Source: a virus
DNA: 28,490 nt
IMG/VR virus record: IMGVR_UViG_3300025138_012327
Coordinates: 1-28,490 of that record
Reading direction: 5' to 3' (one strand)
The translations under genes and the position numbers were made by a program. This document shows positions 1-7,179 of this stretch, piece by piece; the stretch's first letter is position 1; every line of letters begins with the position of its first letter. Below the pieces are notes generated by a model that did no database searches, was not told the DNA's origin, and saw only the letters and a program-made list of their open reading frames with translations.

Positions 1-123
1 AAACATCAAGGAGCTGCTATGGTAACTACCAAAGCATCAGGAGTATTTAGAGATAATGATAATTTATCAAGAAAAGAATTTTTTGACAGTCTGAAGATTA
101 ATAACGGAGGACATAATATTTAA
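1..123 (+). CDS. 3' end of an unidentified phage protein (partial)
   Basis: An open frame enters from the left edge and ends at a TAA at 121-123, giving the last 40 residues of a protein whose start is outside the window. The tail is hydrophilic and ends in GGHNI. It carries no motif I recognise, so I assign no function. It lies 12 nt upstream of the MazG-like gene on the same strand, probably in the same transcription unit. Confidence 0.6.
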   Translation, partial: KHQGAAMVTTKASGVFRDNDNLSRKEFFDSLKINNGGHNI

Positions 124-135
124 ATAATAATAGTT

Positions 136-633
136 ATGAGTAAAAGTAATGTACCATTTGTAAATGAAGTAGAGGAATTTAATTCCACTATGGGTAAACC
201 AAACAATTATGAACCAACAATTCCTGAAAAGAAAGAATGGCAGTTTGTTTATGATTTCATCCTTGAAGAGCTTGAAGAATATAAAGCTGCATGTGAAGCA
301 GGTGATATTGTTGAGGTTCTTGATGCTTTATGTGATATTGCCTACGTTTCGTTTGGTAACGGAACTATGTTACATGGTCTTAAGGATAAAATATGGCCAG
401 CGTATCAAGAAGTACAAGGGTCGAATATGTCAAAAGCTTGTTCAAGCGAAAAAGATGCACAAGCGACAGTGGTTAAAAGGTCAGCTGAACAAAAGGAACC
501 GTGTCACTATGAAAAAGTTGGCGATTATTATATTGTCTATAGAACACGTGATCGAAAAGTAATGAAAAATATTAATTATTATAGACCAAATCTTAAACAA
601 TTTTTTACTAAAGAAGAATTAAAGAATGTATAA
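136..633 (+). CDS. MazG-like nucleotide pyrophosphohydrolase
   Basis: A 165-residue protein of the all-alpha NTP pyrophosphatase (MazG/PRA-PH-like) superfamily, which hydrolyses nucleotides to a monophosphate and pyrophosphate with Mg2+. The metal-binding pattern EExEE is at about residues 44-48, followed by ExxD at about 60-63 (EVLDALCDIAY). The motif EVQGSNMSK at about 92-100 matches the EVHRSNMSK signature of the phosphoribosyl-ATP pyrophosphohydrolase-like branch. The C-terminal 40 residues (YEKVGDYYIVYRTRDRK) form a small extension. It overlaps the polymerase start by 8 nt, suggesting coupled expression. By family analogy its role is nucleotide-pool housekeeping during replication; the exact substrate cannot be read from the sequence. 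Confidence 0.8.
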   Translation: MSKSNVPFVNEVEEFNSTMGKPNNYEPTIPEKKEWQFVYDFILEELEEYKAACEAGDIVEVLDALCDIAYVSFGNGTMLHGLKDKIWPAYQEVQGSNMSKACSSEKDAQATVVKRSAEQKEPCHYEKVGDYYIVYRTRDRKVMKNINYYRPNLKQFFTKEELKNV

Positions 634-2308
634 AAAGGCATTTGCAAGACGTCTTAAAGATAATAAGTTTTTAATACATTTATGGGAAGATAGTGGTTAT
701 TCTAAAGTAGAATGGGATAACCAAGCTTACATTGAATGTCATGAAGCTGATGCTCAATTTATGGGGCTAAATGGTGAACCATTAAAGAAAACTAAAAATT
801 GGAGATCAGATAATTCAAAACTTCATTTTCATGATATGCCAGCCTATCAAAAATTTCTAGTAGAAAAATATGGTGTTAATGATGAACCTTCCACAACACA
901 TAGAGAAATATTTTTTGATATAGAAACAGAGATGGGAGATGCTCTTACTGAAGAATATATAAAATCAGCACCTAAAAAAGTAACATCAATAGCTTGGTAT
1001 GATAAACAAGTAGATTTATGGGGTATAGTAATTCTTGATCCTAAAGGTCAATTAAATCATACTAAGGCTAAAAATAAAGAAATTATACCTTGCAAAACTG
1101 AAGAAGAATTATTAGGTAAGTTTTTAGAAAGATTTAGGGATATTGATCCTGATATAATTGTAGGATGGAATAGTGATTATTTTGACGTTCCTTATTTATA
1201 TTATAGAATGTGTAATGTATTAGGTGAAGATTTTGCTAAACATTTATCTCCTATAGGATATGTAAGAGAAACTCCATGGTTTAAAGATCAATACATACAA
1301 ATTTGTGGAGTTGAATCTTTAGACTATATGCGTTTGCATAAAAAGTTTAGTTGGGCAGATGAACCTTCAATGAGATTAGATGCTATTGGAGAAAAATATG
1401 TTGGAATGAATAAAATAGAATATGAAGGTAATCTTGATGCTTTATTTGAAACTGATATTCATAAATTTATTAAATACAATTTTGTTGATGTTGAAATTCT
1501 TAAAAAATTAGATGAAAAATTAGATTATTTAGCACTTGTAAAGAATTTATCTCATAAAGGAAAACATAATTATAGTGAAGTATATGCTAATACTAAAACA
1601 CAAGATGGAGCAATATCAGCTTATTTATTAAGTAAAGGAATAATTCCACCTGCTAAAGATAGAAATCCAATGTCTAAAAAAGGATATGCTGGGGGGTATT
1701 TATTTTGCCCTAAAGCTGGAATTTATAACTATGTATTTGATGAGGATTTAACTTCACTATATCCATCAATTATTATGACGGTTAATATTGGAAAAGAAAC
1801 TATGGTTGGGAGAATTATAGATGCTGATGATAGAAATAATCGTTTAGGATTAAATGATTTAAAATGTAGAGATTATGCTGAAGAATTAATTGTTGAAAAT
1901 CTTAAAAGAAATAGAACAAAAGTTAATATAGGTAGAATAGTTAGAATGATTGAAGAAAATAATTTATCTATATCAGCAAATGGTGTTATGTTTAATACAG
2001 ATCGTGAATCAGTATTATCAACTATATTAAAAAAATGGTTTGATGAAAGGGTTTTGTATAAAGGTAAAATGCAAAAGGCATTTAAATCTGGAGATAAAGA
2101 ATTAGGTGCGGCTTATTATATGAAACAATATACTATGAAAATTTTACTTAATTCGTTATATGGTGCTACAGCTTTGGGTAGTTTCAGATATGGCAACGTT
2201 ATATTGTCTGAAGCTATAACGCTTAGTGGACAGCGTATAATACAAGAATCTGCACTAACTGCAAATACTCATATGAATAAAGTTATAAGAGAAGAAATTA
2301 CATTATGA
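626..2308 (+). CDS. 43A: DNA polymerase, family B (T4 gp43-like), N-terminal part of a split enzyme
   Basis: 560 residues covering the 3'-5' exonuclease and much of the polymerase domain of a T4 gp43-like replicative polymerase. Exo I is FFDIETE at about residues 96-102, Exo II is WNSDYFDVPY at about 181-190, and Exo III is YNFVD at about 284-288. Polymerase motif A is DLTSLYPSII at about 374-383, and motif B is KILLNSLYG near residue 505. Motif C (DTDS) is absent here and lies in the next gene. The frame stops at TGA 2306-2308, overlapping the ATG of the second part by ATGA. The two parts total 870 residues, close to the 898 of T4 gp43, so little or nothing is missing. Both halves should assemble into one active enzyme. 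A programmed frameshift or a one-base sequence error in 2278-2304 are the alternatives. Confidence 0.93.
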   Translation: MYKKAFARRLKDNKFLIHLWEDSGYSKVEWDNQAYIECHEADAQFMGLNGEPLKKTKNWRSDNSKLHFHDMPAYQKFLVEKYGVNDEPSTTHREIFFDIETEMGDALTEEYIKSAPKKVTSIAWYDKQVDLWGIVILDPKGQLNHTKAKNKEIIPCKTEEELLGKFLERFRDIDPDIIVGWNSDYFDVPYLYYRMCNVLGEDFAKHLSPIGYVRETPWFKDQYIQICGVESLDYMRLHKKFSWADEPSMRLDAIGEKYVGMNKIEYEGNLDALFETDIHKFIKYNFVDVEILKKLDEKLDYLALVKNLSHKGKHNYSEVYANTKTQDGAISAYLLSKGIIPPAKDRNPMSKKGYAGGYLFCPKAGIYNYVFDEDLTSLYPSIIMTVNIGKETMVGRIIDADDRNNRLGLNDLKCRDYAEELIVENLKRNRTKVNIGRIVRMIEENNLSISANGVMFNTDRESVLSTILKKWFDERVLYKGKMQKAFKSGDKELGAAYYMKQYTMKILLNSLYGATALGSFRYGNVILSEAITLSGQRIIQESALTANTHMNKVIREEITL

Positions 2309-3237
2309 AACATTTAGAAGATACTCCATGGTGGATTTGTGATCCTGAAGATAAAAATTATGTAGCATACTCTGATACAGATTCTATTTATATTCATGCT
2401 GAACCTTTACTTAGACATTTATATCCAACCTTTGATGAAATGCTTAGTGAAGAAAAAGATGATAAATTAGAAGAAATTGCTTTAAAATATCAGGATATTA
2501 TAACAGATTCTTATAGTTCATTAGCAACTGATTGTTTTAATGCTAAGGGGAAGCATAGATTAGAAATGAAAACAGAATGTGTAATTAGATCAGCTTATTT
2601 TAGAGCTACAAGACGTTATGCACAATGGATTACAAAACAAGAAGGTATAACAAAAGAAACATTAGATGTTAAGGGATTAGAATTTAAAAAAGCAAATTTT
2701 CCTCCGGTATTAGGTGATTTTTTTAGAAAAGCATTAATTGATGTTTTAAAAGGAGCAGAACAAAGTGAAATTGATAATAGATTAAAATTATTTAAAACAC
2801 AAATTTTAGATGGAACTATATCTTTAACTAAATTAGGCAACCCAACATCAGTAAAAAAACTAAATAAATACACAGAACGTAAAGCTAGAGCTGGAGAAAT
2901 GTTTTCAATTATGGCTAAAGGAGCACCTGCAGCTGTTAAAGCAACAGTAGTTTATAATGATTTATTAAAATTTTGGGGTTTACATAAAGAGCATAATTAT
3001 ATAACTCAAGGTAGTAAAGTAAAGTGGATTTATATGAAACCAAATCCTTACCAAATTGATGCTATTGCTTTTTTAGACTATGATCTACCAGAAAAAATTC
3101 GTATATTCATTGAGCAGTATGCAGATAGAAAAAAAATATTCGAGTCCATACTATTAAATAAATTAGAAGGATTTTATAATGATTTAGGGTGGACACTAAA
3201 TCTAAATCCTTACCAACAAATGTTTTTCAATATATGA
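2305..3237 (+). CDS. 43B: DNA polymerase, family B (T4 gp43-like), C-terminal part of a split enzyme
   Basis: 310 residues that complete the polymerase begun upstream. Motif C, YSDTDSIYIHAE, is at about residues 22-33 and carries the catalytic aspartates. The palm/thumb region follows, including ETLDVKGLEFKKANFPP near 120-136. The protein ends in a hydrophobic tail, YQQMFFNI, at the position where RB69/T4 gp43 carries the peptide that binds the sliding clamp. The ATG at 2305 overlaps the stop of the first part (ATGA), which favours translational coupling. Upstream in this frame the nearest stop is TGA 2275-2277, so only about 30 nt overlap. The 3' end overlaps the clamp gene by ATGA. Without part A this chain lacks motifs A and B and cannot be a polymerase alone. 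Confidence 0.92.
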   Translation: MKHLEDTPWWICDPEDKNYVAYSDTDSIYIHAEPLLRHLYPTFDEMLSEEKDDKLEEIALKYQDIITDSYSSLATDCFNAKGKHRLEMKTECVIRSAYFRATRRYAQWITKQEGITKETLDVKGLEFKKANFPPVLGDFFRKALIDVLKGAEQSEIDNRLKLFKTQILDGTISLTKLGNPTSVKKLNKYTERKARAGEMFSIMAKGAPAAVKATVVYNDLLKFWGLHKEHNYITQGSKVKWIYMKPNPYQIDAIAFLDYDLPEKIRIFIEQYADRKKIFESILLNKLEGFYNDLGWTLNLNPYQQMFFNI

Positions 3238-3968
3238 TAAATAAAGCAAAATTACAATCAGTAATTAACAAATATTACCTAAATGTTAATGAAGCCGTAA
3301 AATGGGTTATTGAAGATAATAAACTTCAAATTGATTTTATGTCACCAACTAAAGATATTATAGGAAAGTTAACCTGTAATGATTTTCAATTAGAAGATAG
3401 TACATTAGCTATTTATGATACTAAAAAATTAAATAGTTTAGTTAGTATTTGTAATGGAGATTTACTTTTAGAATTAGAAAAAACTAATAAAATATATACT
3501 AAATTAAAAATATCAGATTTAAACTTTAATTTAACATATGCTTTATCTGATGCATTATTGATTGGTAAAGTTGGAACAATAAATATGCCTGAATTTGTAG
3601 TTAAGTTAAATTTAACTACTGAAGATATTGAAAATCTTATTAAAGCTAAAAGTGCATTATCTCAAGTAGATAATATGTTAATTACAACTACCACTAATTT
3701 AGATGGAGAAAATGTTTGTGAATTTATATTTGGTGATGAATCCGGACATAATAATAAAATTACATATCAAATAATGGGTAATATTACAGAACAAGATTTA
3801 AAAATTCCCTTTAATTCAGATACATTTAAAACAATTCTTCATGCTAATAAAGATATGGAAGAAGGAACATTAAATATTAGTACAATGGGATTAATTGAAA
3901 TGAAATTTAAAACAGATACTATTTCTTCGGAATATTTTATGGTAAGGAAAGCAGAAACTGATTTTTAA
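3234..3968 (+). CDS. 45: Sliding clamp, DNA polymerase processivity factor (T4 gp45-like)
   Basis: A 244-residue protein (T4 gp45 has 228). It begins MINKAKLQSVINKYYLNVNE, has LxC-type strands such as IIGKLTCNDFQLEDSTL, and ends in STMGLIEMKFKTDTISSEYFMV, the pattern of the gp45 clamp fold. In this family three subunits form a ring around DNA, tether the polymerase, and in T4 also activate late transcription. I start it at ATG 3234, which overlaps the polymerase stop by ATGA. An upstream in-frame start at 3189 would add 15 residues coded inside the polymerase gene and is less likely. Order polymerase-clamp, with clamp loader 3.2 kb downstream, supports the call; the primary sequence is divergent. 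Confidence 0.8.
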   Translation: MINKAKLQSVINKYYLNVNEAVKWVIEDNKLQIDFMSPTKDIIGKLTCNDFQLEDSTLAIYDTKKLNSLVSICNGDLLLELEKTNKIYTKLKISDLNFNLTYALSDALLIGKVGTINMPEFVVKLNLTTEDIENLIKAKSALSQVDNMLITTTTNLDGENVCEFIFGDESGHNNKITYQIMGNITEQDLKIPFNSDTFKTILHANKDMEEGTLNISTMGLIEMKFKTDTISSEYFMVRKAETDF

Positions 3969-4060
3969 TATATGTATTAGAGAATAAACTGACCTAAGGG
4001 CGTAAGTTATTTATTTTATTATTAACCGCTGATCTAACGACAGCATAAAAACAAAGTGAT
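3969..4060. other. Intergenic region between clamp and Hsp20 genes
   Basis: A 92-nt gap. It contains ACCTAAGGGCG at 3992-4002, which is nearly the reverse complement of part of the hairpin downstream of the Hsp20 gene. A TATATGTAT at 3969-3977 resembles the -7 element at 10435, but the best upstream partner (AAGG 3944-3947) is 21 nt away instead of 19, so I do not call it a promoter. No strong terminator is visible. Confidence 0.35.
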
Positions 4061-4480
4061 ATGAGTACACATTTTTTAGAGAGATTTTACAACCCGTATG
4101 ATCTATTATTTCGCAACCTGTTTGAATCAGGAGCACAATTTGCACCGGCTACAGAAGCCAAGCAACAATACCCAATTAATATTTTTGAAGATGATCTAGG
4201 TCTAACTTTTGAGTTAGCTTGTACTGGCATTCCTAAGGAAGCCATTGAAGTTCAACTAGAAGGAGATATGATTACTTTTTCTTATAATAAGGATAAAACC
4301 CCCGAACCTGAAAGAAATTACATTCACAGAGGGATTACTAAACGTTCTTTTAATTTAGCTTATAAATTAGGAACAAAATTTACACCAAATAAAGCAAGTG
4401 CTAATTTTAATGATGGACTACTAATAGTTACAGTACCATTTGCTAAAGAAGCTGCGCCTAAAGTTTTAAAAATAAATTAA
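4061..4480 (+). CDS. Small heat shock protein, Hsp20 / alpha-crystallin family
   Basis: A 139-residue small heat shock protein, an ATP-independent holdase that keeps unfolding proteins soluble. The N-terminal arm (FYNPYDLLFRNLFE) precedes an alpha-crystallin domain from about residue 38 (PINIFEDDLGLTFELACTG). The domain ends in the hallmark strand ASANFNDGLLIVTVPF at about 113-128. The tail VLKIN provides the short hydrophobic I/V/L-x-I motif used for oligomer assembly. Hsp20 genes are known in many marine T4-like phages. Here it sits directly ahead of GroES and GroEL, forming a folding block. It has its own short intergenic flanks and a hairpin follows it, so it may be transcribed separately from the chaperonin genes. 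Confidence 0.95.
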   Translation: MSTHFLERFYNPYDLLFRNLFESGAQFAPATEAKQQYPINIFEDDLGLTFELACTGIPKEAIEVQLEGDMITFSYNKDKTPEPERNYIHRGITKRSFNLAYKLGTKFTPNKASANFNDGLLIVTVPFAKEAAPKVLKIN

Positions 4481-4488
4481 AAAGTCAT

Positions 4489-4511
4489 AACCTAAGTTCG
4501 CCCTTTAGGTT
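4489..4511 (+). terminator. Hairpin after the Hsp20 gene, possible terminator or mRNA end
   Basis: AACCTAA (4489-4495) and TTAGGTT (4505-4511) are perfect 7-bp complements around a 9-nt loop, starting 8 nt after the Hsp20 stop. No T-run follows directly, so it is not a classic intrinsic terminator; it could protect a 3' end. Its right arm overlaps the -33 element of the next promoter by two bases. Confidence 0.4.
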
Positions 4512-4542
4512 GGATTATTCAATAAAAGTTCGTATATTACGG
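4510..4542 (+). promoter_or_regulatory. Bacteroidota-type promoter for the chaperonin unit
   Basis: TTGG at 4510-4513, then exactly 19 nt, then TATATTACGG at 4533-4542, preceded by GTTCG. The same spacing and -7 sequence recur at five other intergenic sites in this window. Counting from the Bacteroidota model, the start point would be near 4544, giving about a 21-nt leader to the ATG at 4565. Confidence 0.65.
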
Positions 4543-4564
4543 TAAACAAAAAATAAAAAGTTAT

Positions 4565-4861
4565 ATGGCAAGAATTACAGACCCAATTTTACACCCCTAT
4601 TTTATAGGGAAAGACACACATTGTTATACAGTGTATGAAACAGTAACTCCCCAAGCTAAATATTTAGAAAAAGGTAGTAAAGGTTTAGATTATGAAAAAC
4701 CTCAAGGTCATTATAGTTCGTTTGGAGCTGCTTTGCAAAAAATAGCAAAAGAAAAACTAAATAATGAAAAAGACCACTATACTTCTATTAAAGAATATAT
4801 AAAAAGGTGGGATGAATTATTAATCGAATTAAAAAAATTACAAAATTATAAAGGACTATGA
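4565..4861 (+). CDS. Small phage protein of unknown function
   Basis: 98 residues, beginning MARITDPILHPYFIGKDTHC, with a charged helical C-terminal half (KEYIKRWDELLIELKKL). The opening motif DPILHPYFIGKD...YTVYE and the later FGAALQKIAKEKLN remind me of a small phage family of unknown function (possibly DUF5405), but I cannot confirm that. It is the first gene after the promoter at 4510-4542 and overlaps GroES by ATGA, so it is made together with the chaperonins. No transmembrane segment or catalytic motif is visible. Confidence 0.7.
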   Translation: MARITDPILHPYFIGKDTHCYTVYETVTPQAKYLEKGSKGLDYEKPQGHYSSFGAALQKIAKEKLNNEKDHYTSIKEYIKRWDELLIELKKLQNYKGL

Positions 4862-5238
4862 ATTTAGAAGCATTAAGTAACGCAGTTATTGTAAAACCTC
4901 TTGAAGTAGAGGAAGAAACATATGGATCTATTATTGTACCTGATATAGGTAAAGATAAAAATGAGCATGGAGAAGTTGTAGCAGCTGGACCTGGATCAAA
5001 CACACACATGGGGCACTTCATTCCAAATCAGATTAAAGTTGGAGATATAGTTATTTTACCTACACAAGGTTTTACAAAATTAGAACATGAAGGTGAAGAA
5101 TATTATATTGGAGCTGAAAATCAAGTTTTAGCAAGAGTTAAAAAAGTAGTAGATGTAGAAAATATTTTATCTGTTACAGAACCTCTTGAAGAAAGTGAAT
5201 TAATAAGTGAAGAAGAATTTAATAAATTAGAAAAATAA
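4858..5238 (+). CDS. groES: GroES-like co-chaperonin (Cpn10) with C-terminal extension
   Basis: 126 residues. The Cpn10 fold is clear: SNAVIVKPLEVEEETYGSII at about residues 7-26 contains the mobile-loop region, followed by VPDIGKDKNEHGEVVAAGPG and later VGDIVILPTQG and YYIGAENQVLARV. The protein forms the seven-subunit lid of the GroEL folding cage. Usual length is about 95-100 residues; here an acidic tail of about 28 residues (VENILSVTEPLEESELISEE...) is added. T4 uses its own lid, gp31, with host GroEL, but this phage also carries a full GroEL just downstream. The start overlaps the previous stop by ATGA and GroEL begins 4 nt after the stop. Confidence 0.94.
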   Translation: MNLEALSNAVIVKPLEVEEETYGSIIVPDIGKDKNEHGEVVAAGPGSNTHMGHFIPNQIKVGDIVILPTQGFTKLEHEGEEYYIGAENQVLARVKKVVDVENILSVTEPLEESELISEEEFNKLEK

Positions 5239-5242
5239 AACA

Positions 5243-6868
5243 ATGAGTAAAATTATAGAGTTTGGCCCTGAAGGGAGAAAAAAATTAGTAAAGGGTATTG
5301 ACACATTAGCTGATGCTGTAGTATCTACTTTAGGACCTAATGGAAGAAATGTTGTAATTGAAAAAGAACATAATCAAGTACAATCAACTAAAGATGGTGT
5401 TACTGTCGCAAGACAGATTTCTTTAAAGGATCCAATAGAAAATTTAGGTGTTAATTTAGTAAGAGAAGCATCAATTAAAACAGCAGATAAAGCAGGTGAT
5501 GGAACAACAACATCTACTTTATTAGCTAGAGAAATGATTAAAGAAGGTCTTCAACATTTAACAAATGGGGCTAATGCTGTTGAAATTAAAAGAGGAATTG
5601 ACAAAGCTGTTAGTTCAATTGTAAAAAGTTTAAAATCTAATATTGCTGAAGATATATCTGAAGAAGGTCAATTAGAACAAGTAGCAACAATTTCAGCTAA
5701 TAATGACCCTGAAGTAGGAAAATTAATAGCTACAGCTATTCAAAAAGTAGGACATGAAGGAGTGGTACACATTGAAGAGAGCAAATCAGGAGATACCTAT
5801 CTTGAAACTGTTGAAGGAATGCAATTTGAAAGAGGTTATAAGTCTCATTATTTTGTAACTAACAATAATACAATGACTTGTACTTTAGAAGATGTTTCTA
5901 TTCTTATTGTTGATGAAAAACTAACTACAGTAAAAGCATTACTTCCTATTTTAGAAAATGTAGCGTCACAGAATAAATCTTTATTAATTATTGCTGAAGA
6001 TATTGATAATGAAGCTTTAGCTACATTAATTGTTAATAAAGGAAGAGGAACAATAAAAACTTGTGCTGTTAAAGCACCTGATTTTGGAGATAGAAGAAAA
6101 CTTATATTAGAAGATATTGCAACTTTAACAGGTGGTACAGTTTTTTCAAAAGATAAAGGTCATAAATGGGATAAATTCCAAATGGAATGGTTTGGTGAAG
6201 CTCGTACAGTTACTATTAATAAAGATAAAACAACTATTATTGATGGTAAAGGTGAAGAAGTAAAAGTAAATGATAGAATTGATAATTTAACAAATCAAGT
6301 TGAATCTGCCGAAAGTGATTTTGAAAGAGAACAATTACAAAATAGACTAGCTAGATTGTGTGGAGGAGTTTCTATTATTCATGTTGGAGGGTATACTGAA
6401 ACTGAAATGAATGAGAAAAAAGATAGAGTTGATGATGCCTTAAATGCAACAAAAGCAGCTATTGAAGAAGGTATTGTACCTGGGGGAGGAACAGCATTAT
6501 TATATGCTAGAGAATCTATAGATCAATGTAACATTGGAGCTGGTATAGTTTATAAAGCATGTGGTAAACCATTTGAACAAATTCTTATTAATGCTGGACA
6601 TGATTCAGTTGGAGCACAAATGCTAGGTAAATATCAATTAGTAGAATCTGGTAATGATAATTGGGCAGGTTACAATCTTAAAGAAGGAAAAGTTGTAAAT
6701 ATGAAGGAAGCAGGAATTATTGATCCAACTAAAGTAACTAGAGTTGCTATTGAAAATGCTGCAGCAGTAGCTGGCACAGTATTACTTACAGAATGTATAG
6801 TAGTAAATACACCAAAAGAAAATAAAGATCAATCTCAAATAGATCCTTCACAAATGATGGGAATGTAA
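5243..6868 (+). CDS. groEL: GroEL chaperonin (Cpn60), full length
   Basis: 541 residues against 548 in E. coli, complete over equatorial, intermediate and apical domains. ATP-site features are present: GPNGRNVVIE at 31-40, TKDGVTVA at 49-56 (the catalytic Asp equivalent to E. coli D52), and GDGTTTSTLLA at 86-95, with the nucleotide-binding Asp at 87 as in E. coli. Later landmarks are LIIAEDIDNEALATLIVNK (apical), DRVDDALNATKAAIEEG (the D398 region) and VPGGGTALL. The C-terminus is MMGM, a much reduced version of the usual GGM tail. It should form a two-ring ATP-driven folding chamber with the adjacent GroES. A complete phage GroEL is uncommon; the family in this phage appears intact with no missing catalytic residue. 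Confidence 0.97.
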   Translation: MSKIIEFGPEGRKKLVKGIDTLADAVVSTLGPNGRNVVIEKEHNQVQSTKDGVTVARQISLKDPIENLGVNLVREASIKTADKAGDGTTTSTLLAREMIKEGLQHLTNGANAVEIKRGIDKAVSSIVKSLKSNIAEDISEEGQLEQVATISANNDPEVGKLIATAIQKVGHEGVVHIEESKSGDTYLETVEGMQFERGYKSHYFVTNNNTMTCTLEDVSILIVDEKLTTVKALLPILENVASQNKSLLIIAEDIDNEALATLIVNKGRGTIKTCAVKAPDFGDRRKLILEDIATLTGGTVFSKDKGHKWDKFQMEWFGEARTVTINKDKTTIIDGKGEEVKVNDRIDNLTNQVESAESDFEREQLQNRLARLCGGVSIIHVGGYTETEMNEKKDRVDDALNATKAAIEEGIVPGGGTALLYARESIDQCNIGAGIVYKACGKPFEQILINAGHDSVGAQMLGKYQLVESGNDNWAGYNLKEGKVVNMKEAGIIDPTKVTRVAIENAAAVAGTVLLTECIVVNTPKENKDQSQIDPSQMMGM

Positions 6869-6869
6869 T

Positions 6870-7142
6870 ATGGAAACAGTAATTAATGAACATAATGAAT
6901 TGATCGCAACAAGAGTACCACCTGGTGACAGGTGGAAACTCGTTGCTGATCCTAAAAAACAAGTATATCCTAGTTTAACTGAAACATTAGAAGCATATCT
7001 AGGTAAAACAGGATTTAAAGGAGAATATAGATTAGATCCTATGGGGAGTAAATTATATGCTATACATTCAACAGAAGAAGAAGTAGCTCCAAAGGAAGAA
7101 AAAATGTTTTCATTATATGGTGAATTTAAGCAGGGTGCTTAA
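6870..7142 (+). CDS. Small protein of unknown function after GroEL
   Basis: 90 residues starting 1 nt after the GroEL stop (TAATATG). Readable segments include RVPPGDRWKLVADPKKQVYPSL, GEYRLDPMGSKLYAIHST and an acidic EEEVAPKEEK stretch. I do not recognise a family. Its tight spacing suggests it is the last gene of the chaperonin transcript, since a predicted promoter begins directly after its stop codon. Confidence 0.65.
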   Translation: METVINEHNELIATRVPPGDRWKLVADPKKQVYPSLTETLEAYLGKTGFKGEYRLDPMGSKLYAIHSTEEEVAPKEEKMFSLYGEFKQGA

Positions 7143-7144
7143 GG

Positions 7145-7177
7145 TTGGAGAATTAAATAATATTTTGTATATTTAGG
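7145..7177 (+). promoter_or_regulatory. Bacteroidota-type promoter abutting the clamp-loader start
   Basis: TTGG at 7145-7148, 19 nt, then TATATTTAGG at 7168-7177, preceded by TTTTG. The gene's ATG is at 7180, so the expected transcription start (near 7179) falls at the start codon. Either the mRNA is leaderless or this copy is not used. Confidence 0.6.
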
Positions 7178-7179
7178 TT

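Noticed and set aside
209-562. A 117-residue frame inside the MazG-like gene
   Set aside because: It lies entirely within a well-supported gene in another frame, shows no motif, and the MazG motifs are in the longer frame.
2616-2873. Minus-strand open frame inside the polymerase second part
   Set aside because: It is antisense to a conserved catalytic region; the hydrophobic composition is that expected from reversing AT-rich coding sequence. The same applies to minus-strand frames at 4788-5021, 9789-9983, 13306-13539, 17912-18172, 22170-22373, 24275-24574 and 25247-25438.
626-3237. Intein or homing endonuclease insertion as cause of the split polymerase
   Set aside because: No extra sequence or splicing motif lies at the junction; the two frames meet by a 4-nt overlap and the total length is normal.
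3944-3977. Seventh promoter before Hsp20 (AAGG ... TATATGTAT)
   Set aside because: The spacing is 21 instead of 19 nt and the -33 element is poor, so it does not meet the pattern of the other six.
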